Positions 59,881-64,000 of a DNA stretch of 64,000 nucleotides are shown one piece after another. The notes beneath the pieces are model-generated. The model saw only the letters and a program-made list of their open reading frames with translations. It did no database searches and was not told the origin of the DNA. Within the stretch, counting starts at the first letter, position 1, and each line of letters begins with the position of its first letter. The stretch covers positions 1 through 64,000 of the forward strand of contig JAIYAP010000045.1 in assembly GCA_027488935.1 (NCBI GenBank). Direction: 5' to 3'. Origin of the DNA: Saprospiraceae bacterium. Lineage in GTDB: Bacteria; Bacteroidota; Bacteroidia; Chitinophagales; Saprospiraceae. Made by a program: the position numbers and the translations under genes.

Positions 59881-61089
59881 TCCTTCTAAAATAACTTGAC
59901 AGGCAAAGCGGATTTCTGCTTCTGTAATGATCAGTGGAGGCGCGATGCGCAAACTGTGATCGTTGAATAAAAACCAGTCGGTGATGACGCCCTGTTCCAA
60001 GCAGTGCCGAATCACCGACTGCACTTTTTGCGCCGTGCCTAGGTCGACGGCCAGCCACAAACCGGCGCTGCGTACTTCCACAATATCCGGATGTACGAGC
60101 AGGGAACGGAAAAGTTGCTCCTTTTGCGGCACAGCAGCCATCAAATCCGAATCCAACAAGGTTTGCAAGGTTGCCAGGGCCGCTGCTGCACACACCGGAT
60201 GTCCGCCAAACGTAGTAATATGCCCCAGTACGGGATTGTTGCTGAGGGTATCCATGATATGCTTAGGGGCCATAAAAGCGCCAATCGGCATACCTCCACC
60301 AAATCCTTTGGCTAGGAGCAATATATCTGGTTGAATATCAAAATGTTGGAATGCAAACAGTTTTCCCGTGCGTCCATATCCCGCCTGTATTTCATCGAGG
60401 ATAAGCAAGGCGCCAGTTTCCGTGCAGCGTGCGCGCAAGGCTTTAAGCCATGCTCGGTTGGGCGGAATCAAGCCTGCTTCTCCTTGTACCGTTTCTACAA
60501 TAACAGCAGCGGTCCGGTCATTGATTTGATTTAGCCCGGTTGGGTCATTAAAATCCATATGCCGAATGCCCGGCAAGAGCGGCTGGTAGGCCAAGGTAAA
60601 ATAATCGGGGTCCATCAAACTTGCAGCACCTTGTGTACTGCCGTGGTACGCATTGCGGCAGGCGACAAATTCAGGTCGCCCTGTGTATCGTTTGGCCAAT
60701 TTCATAGCGCCTTCGGTTGCTTCTGTTCCTGAATTTACCAAATAAACGGCATCTAATTCGGGCAATTGGGCGGTTATAAGCGCTGCAAGGTCAACTTGTG
60801 GATTTAAAATGAACTCTCCGTAAACTAGGGTGTGCCAATATTGGTTTAGTTGTAGTTCGATCGCTGCTTGTACCTGGGGAGGGCGATGTCCCAATACACT
60901 GGGGCCGATGCCCGAAATCAGATCCAAATAAGATTTGCCGGTTTGATCATACAAGTAAAGGCCTTCTGCCCGTTCAATAGCAATGGCTAATGGCGCGGGG
61001 GAGGTTTGAGCGAGGTGTTGAAAAAAAAGTTGCCGTTGTGAGGCAAAATGGCCCTTTTCCAAACCTTTTTTGTCGTTTTGCATCTGCAA
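59872..61089 (-). CDS. Class III aminotransferase
   Basis: The 405-residue pyridoxal-phosphate enzyme has VNSGTEATEGAMKLAKR for the cofactor phosphate, ILDEIQAGYGRTG with Asp232 for the pyridine nitrogen, and the Schiff-base Lys261 in LLLAKGFGGGMPIGAF. Relatives act on ornithine, acetylornithine, 4-aminobutyrate or other omega-amines. No arginine genes lie nearby, so the substrate cannot be assigned. The 3' end overlaps that of the DUF2851 gene by nine bases. Confidence 0.85.
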   Translation of the reverse strand: MQMQNDKKGLEKGHFASQRQLFFQHLAQTSPAPLAIAIERAEGLYLYDQTGKSYLDLISGIGPSVLGHRPPQVQAAIELQLNQYWHTLVYGEFILNPQVDLAALITAQLPELDAVYLVNSGTEATEGAMKLAKRYTGRPEFVACRNAYHGSTQGAASLMDPDYFTLAYQPLLPGIRHMDFNDPTGLNQINDRTAAVIVETVQGEAGLIPPNRAWLKALRARCTETGALLILDEIQAGYGRTGKLFAFQHFDIQPDILLLAKGFGGGMPIGAFMAPKHIMDTLSNNPVLGHITTFGGHPVCAAAALATLQTLLDSDLMAAVPQKEQLFRSLLVHPDIVEVRSAGLWLAVDLGTAQKVQSVIRHCLEQGVITDWFLFNDHSLRIAPPLIITEAEIRFACQVILEGLL

Positions 61090-61159
61090 TGTGATAATAT
61101 TTTTTGGAAATCCAATTATTGCACAAATATTTGCCCTAAATCATGAAAACCCACTATTT

Positions 61160-61822
61160 ATGACTGCCAAATCTTTGATTGCTTTTGATATTCCGGCGGT
61201 AACGTTCGAACAAACCGGCCGCGATGCTTTTCACATGCTGAACGATTACCATGTTCGGCATTTGCCAGTTGTCGATGGGCGTAAGTTGGTTGGGATCATT
61301 TCGGAAGAAGATATTTTTAACCACAAATTATACGACCCCATTTCAGAATACGATTTTTCCATGTTGCGCCGGTATGCCGTGCGCGAACACGAACACGTAT
61401 TTGAAATCATGCGGGTAATGTGCGAGGATCGACTAACGGTAATTCCGGTGGTCGACGACCTGGGTGAATACTTGGGAATGATTTTGCTCAATGACTTGTT
61501 GCGCTTTTTTGCTACCACTGCTTCGCTGACCGAAAGTGGTGCTGTTTTGGTATTGGAAATGAATCGGCGCGATTATGCGTTGGGGACCATTGCCCGGATT
61601 GTTGAACAAGAAGATGTTAAAATACTGAGTGCTTTTGTAGGAACAGGTCCCGAACCAGACTTAATGGAACTTACCCTCAAACTCAATCGGTACGATCTGA
61701 ACCGTACGATTGCTTCGCTTGAGCGACATGATTATATCGTAAAAGAAACCTATGGTGAACTGGATTATGCGGATGGCATCAAGGAACGATATGATTCACT
61801 AATGACTTACCTGAATGTTTAA
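61160..61822 (+). CDS. CBS-domain protein with ACT-like end
   Basis: The 220 residues start with two CBS modules (MLNDYHVRHLPVVDGRKLVG; DRLTVIPVVDDLGEYLGMIL), which bind adenosyl nucleotides. The last 75 residues (VLVLEMNRRDYALGTIARIV and LTLKLNRYDLNRTIASL) look like an ACT-type ligand-binding domain. The ATG at 61160 is preferred to the longer frame, which overlaps the aminotransferase gene. It may sense energy status or a small ligand; the partner is unknown. Confidence 0.85.
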   Translation: MTAKSLIAFDIPAVTFEQTGRDAFHMLNDYHVRHLPVVDGRKLVGIISEEDIFNHKLYDPISEYDFSMLRRYAVREHEHVFEIMRVMCEDRLTVIPVVDDLGEYLGMILLNDLLRFFATTASLTESGAVLVLEMNRRDYALGTIARIVEQEDVKILSAFVGTGPEPDLMELTLKLNRYDLNRTIASLERHDYIVKETYGELDYADGIKERYDSLMTYLNV

Positions 61823-61834
61823 AATCAAATTTTC

Positions 61835-64000
61835 ATGAAACAATTTAACACAATAAAATCCCTGCTCTTTACACTTTTGTTGTTGAGCAGCACTTCGGCA
61901 TTTGCCCAGGTTTTCTGGACAGAGACATTTTCTAACCAGGCAACGGCTACCACCAACTGGGTGTACAGCGGTACCAACCCAGGGGCTGAAAAATGGTTCT
62001 GGACAAACGATCCAGGTGCAGGCTATCAAACGCCAACGCCTACGATTCCAGCATTTGGAGCGCCAACGGCATCAACAGGTTATTTTTTGTTCAATTCGGA
62101 TGCAAACGGCAATGGCAATTCACATGATGCAAAGCTGACAGGCACGGGTGTTCCTGTTAATTGTACAGGCCAAACCGGTGTAAAATTATCGTTTTATGCA
62201 CAATACGCGCGTTCCAGCCAAATTGCAAAAGCCCAAGTAGGGGTTAGCACGGATGGAACCACTTTTGTGTACAAAGACATTTTTGTTGGCTTGCCTGTCG
62301 ATAATCTTTTTCAGGGCAATGTAGATGTTACTTTACCCGAGGCAGACAACAAGCCACAAGTCTGGATTCAGTTTCGCTGGATTGGCAACTGGGAGTACCA
62401 TTTTAAAGTAGATGACCTTTCTTTAACGGGAACCCCTGCGGCTGTGCCTTGTGCACAAAACCCAAGCGCCATTATTTGTGATAATTTTGAAAGCTACACT
62501 GTAGGCGCATTAAGCCCACAAGCTCTTTTTTGGAAACCATGGGCAGGATTGGAAACCAGCGTACTGAGTGCACTGGTCAGCACTGACCGCGCTTCGGAAG
62601 GCACAAAATCGATGAAAGTGCAATATGCAGTTGCCGGTGCCGATCAGGGAGCCGACCAATTGTTGTTGTTGGGCAATAAAACCAGCGGCCGCTACGAATT
62701 GAAGTGGAAAATGTACGTTCCATCCGGTAAAGCCGCTTATTACAACATTCAAAACAGTGAAACTCCTGGCCAGCAATGGAACCTGGATATGTTTTTTGAC
62801 TCAAACGGCGTTGCGCGCGTGATCATTAATCCAACTGCTCCCGACCAGCCTGCAAATACTACCTTTTCTTTTCCAAAAGATACCTGGTTTACAGTGACGC
62901 ATTATTTCGATTTGGATAATAACCTTTCGAAGCTGTTTATCAACGACAATATTGTTATTGGATGGGCTTATACCGGCAACCTGGGTGGCATAGATTACTA
63001 CTCCCTCAATACCTGGGATCAATACTATGTGGATGAGGTATCGTATGTATCGTTGCCTGCACAAATTTTCAACCCGGATATTTGTGGTAGTGCTGTTGAT
63101 CTGACCCAGTATTTTGGGCAGACACCAAATTTGCCACAACTCACAGGATTGTACGATAATACCAATGCTACGGTATCTTCAACCGATCCTACTGCTGCCT
63201 GCTGGACAGATGGCGGTGCACCAGGTGGCATTTTAAATAACACCATGTGGTACACCTTTAATGGGGATGGCAATACCTACCATATTGAAACAACCAAGTG
63301 CAATGCCGTCAATTATATTGGCAGTGCATTGCCTGATATCAACGGATTTAACCCAGATGGTGATACCCAAATGGCTATTTTTTCGGGCCAATGTGGTAAT
63401 GCGGCATTGGTTGAATGCAATGACGACCAAAGCCCAGAGGGTGTTCCTGATTTCCGTGCAGGGTTGGACTTGCAGACTGTACCAGGTGAAACCTATTACA
63501 TGATGATCGATGGTTACGACTATTTGAACAATCAGGTAGCGACAGGTCAGTATTGTATTGAAATTACCCAATTGCCATCAATCGTTTGTGCAGATGGTAA
63601 AGTAGGTGGTTACACCCTGGATAACAATGGTTTTATCTGTACAGGAACCAACTTGGCCGACTATATTACGGTGGTGGATACAGCGTTTAAGATTCCGACC
63701 ATCGGTCCAATTTATGGATTGTGTTGGGCGGTTACTTCTGCGCCCGTACCTGCAGGTACATGGCCACCGTCTATGGGTACTTCTTACATCAGCAGTACTG
63801 GTTTTATCAATGCGCCCTTCGCGATTGGAATTGCCAATAATGTAACGGCTGCTTCAGTGGTGTACGTAACGCCCGTGGTGGTGTCTGGTGCAACAGAAGT
63901 AACGCCTGCAACGCCATTGCGTATGGAAAATGTAAGTGTCGATAACCCAGACGCATGTTTCTTTGTTGGAAATTCATCGCAAGTAATTTTGTTGCCAGGC
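61835..64000 (+). CDS. Large secreted protein, T9SS-cargo-like (partial)
   Basis: The frame from the ATG at 61835 stays open to the window edge (722 codons). A signal peptide ends SAFAQ. Residues about 25-195 resemble a MAM/LamG-type beta sandwich (FWTETFSNQATATTNW; WEYHFKVDDLSL). A second sandwich at about 205-405 starts ICDNFESYTVGALSPQ and ends YYVDEVSYVSLPA. From about 415 a third type of domain appears (GDTQMAIFSGQCGNAALVEC), like the pre-peptidase domain. The full gene probably encodes a T9SS sorting domain at its end. It starts 13 bases after the CBS gene. The composition suggests an adhesin or surface protein. Confidence 0.85.
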   Translation, partial: MKQFNTIKSLLFTLLLLSSTSAFAQVFWTETFSNQATATTNWVYSGTNPGAEKWFWTNDPGAGYQTPTPTIPAFGAPTASTGYFLFNSDANGNGNSHDAKLTGTGVPVNCTGQTGVKLSFYAQYARSSQIAKAQVGVSTDGTTFVYKDIFVGLPVDNLFQGNVDVTLPEADNKPQVWIQFRWIGNWEYHFKVDDLSLTGTPAAVPCAQNPSAIICDNFESYTVGALSPQALFWKPWAGLETSVLSALVSTDRASEGTKSMKVQYAVAGADQGADQLLLLGNKTSGRYELKWKMYVPSGKAAYYNIQNSETPGQQWNLDMFFDSNGVARVIINPTAPDQPANTTFSFPKDTWFTVTHYFDLDNNLSKLFINDNIVIGWAYTGNLGGIDYYSLNTWDQYYVDEVSYVSLPAQIFNPDICGSAVDLTQYFGQTPNLPQLTGLYDNTNATVSSTDPTAACWTDGGAPGGILNNTMWYTFNGDGNTYHIETTKCNAVNYIGSALPDINGFNPDGDTQMAIFSGQCGNAALVECNDDQSPEGVPDFRAGLDLQTVPGETYYMMIDGYDYLNNQVATGQYCIEITQLPSIVCADGKVGGYTLDNNGFICTGTNLADYITVVDTAFKIPTIGPIYGLCWAVTSAPVPAGTWPPSMGTSYISSTGFINAPFAIGIANNVTAASVVYVTPVVVSGATEVTPATPLRMENVSVDNPDACFFVGNSSQVILLPG

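Noticed and set aside
1-64000. tRNA, rRNA, tmRNA, CRISPR array or transposase
   Set aside because: No T-arm-like motifs in tRNA context, no regularly spaced direct repeats and no transposase motifs were seen by eye. A dedicated tRNA or Rfam scan was not possible here.

Overview
The window looks like an ordinary chromosomal segment of a member of the Bacteroidota, most likely a Saprospiria-type organism. The signs are Por/T9SS C-terminal sorting domains on secreted proteins, Bacteroidota families (DUF3098, DUF4175, DUF3137, DUF2851, lipoproteins with SbsA-like Ig domains), A-rich translation starts without clear Shine-Dalgarno sites, and promoters of the TTTG / TAnnTTTG type. No rRNA, tRNA, CRISPR array, transposase or prophage was recognised. 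The exact genus is an inference.

Layout. 0-2 kb: the end of a T9SS cargo gene, a terminator-rich gap and an outer-membrane protein. 1.9-7 kb (minus strand): htpG, a Dpm1-like glycosyltransferase, an HD-PycTM membrane protein and a lipoprotein cyclophilin. 7-7.8 kb: a structured intergenic region with a nested palindrome, a promoter-to-terminator RNA unit and an unlisted 54-residue membrane protein. 7.8-12.6 kb (minus): a probable operon of TPR protein, rsmG, folA, S41 peptidase and a small conserved protein, with hsp20 upstream. 12.8-16.5 kb (plus): an FAD dehydrogenase, then an AT-rich patch of decayed toxin-antitoxin genes (frameshifted DUF433, an antitoxin-like gene, a beheaded PIN toxin) and an AAA/DUF4143 ATPase. 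16.5-25 kb: a large DUF4175 coiled-coil membrane protein and two T9SS-secreted proteins. 24.9-28.4 kb: a DUF3137, RHH and ParA cluster divergent from a LexA-like S24 regulator. 28.4-35.9 kb: an outer-membrane protein, RluA-type synthase, uppP, DUF3098, ftsX, hutU. 36-40.4 kb: six tandem paralogous outer-membrane-type proteins. 40.4-48.3 kb: a class A penicillin-binding protein, an Ig-domain lipoprotein and a Dna2-like nuclease-helicase. 48.3-61.8 kb: mixed housekeeping genes (amidotransferase-like, ABC permease, pgeF, smpB, MazG-like, VanX-like, FkbM, pabB, YigZ, DUF2851, aminotransferase, CBS). 61.8-64 kb: the first 722 codons of another large secreted protein that runs off the window.

Functional threads. 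Cell-envelope growth and remodelling recur (uppP, ftsX, PBP1A, VanX-like peptidase, pgeF, polyprenol-sugar synthesis), as do folate synthesis and use (folA, pabB), protein quality control (htpG, hsp20, smpB, cyclophilin) and T9SS export. The items most worth following up are two intergenic units on the plus strand (about 3.94-4.17 kb and 7.23-7.47 kb), each with a Bacteroidota promoter match and a strong terminator roughly 200 nt downstream; the HD-PycTM fusion without a cyclase; the ParA/RHH/DUF3137 cluster facing a repressor that keeps self-cleavage residues; the decaying toxin-antitoxin patch; and the tandem paralog array whose leader-peptide DNA is better conserved than the mature parts.
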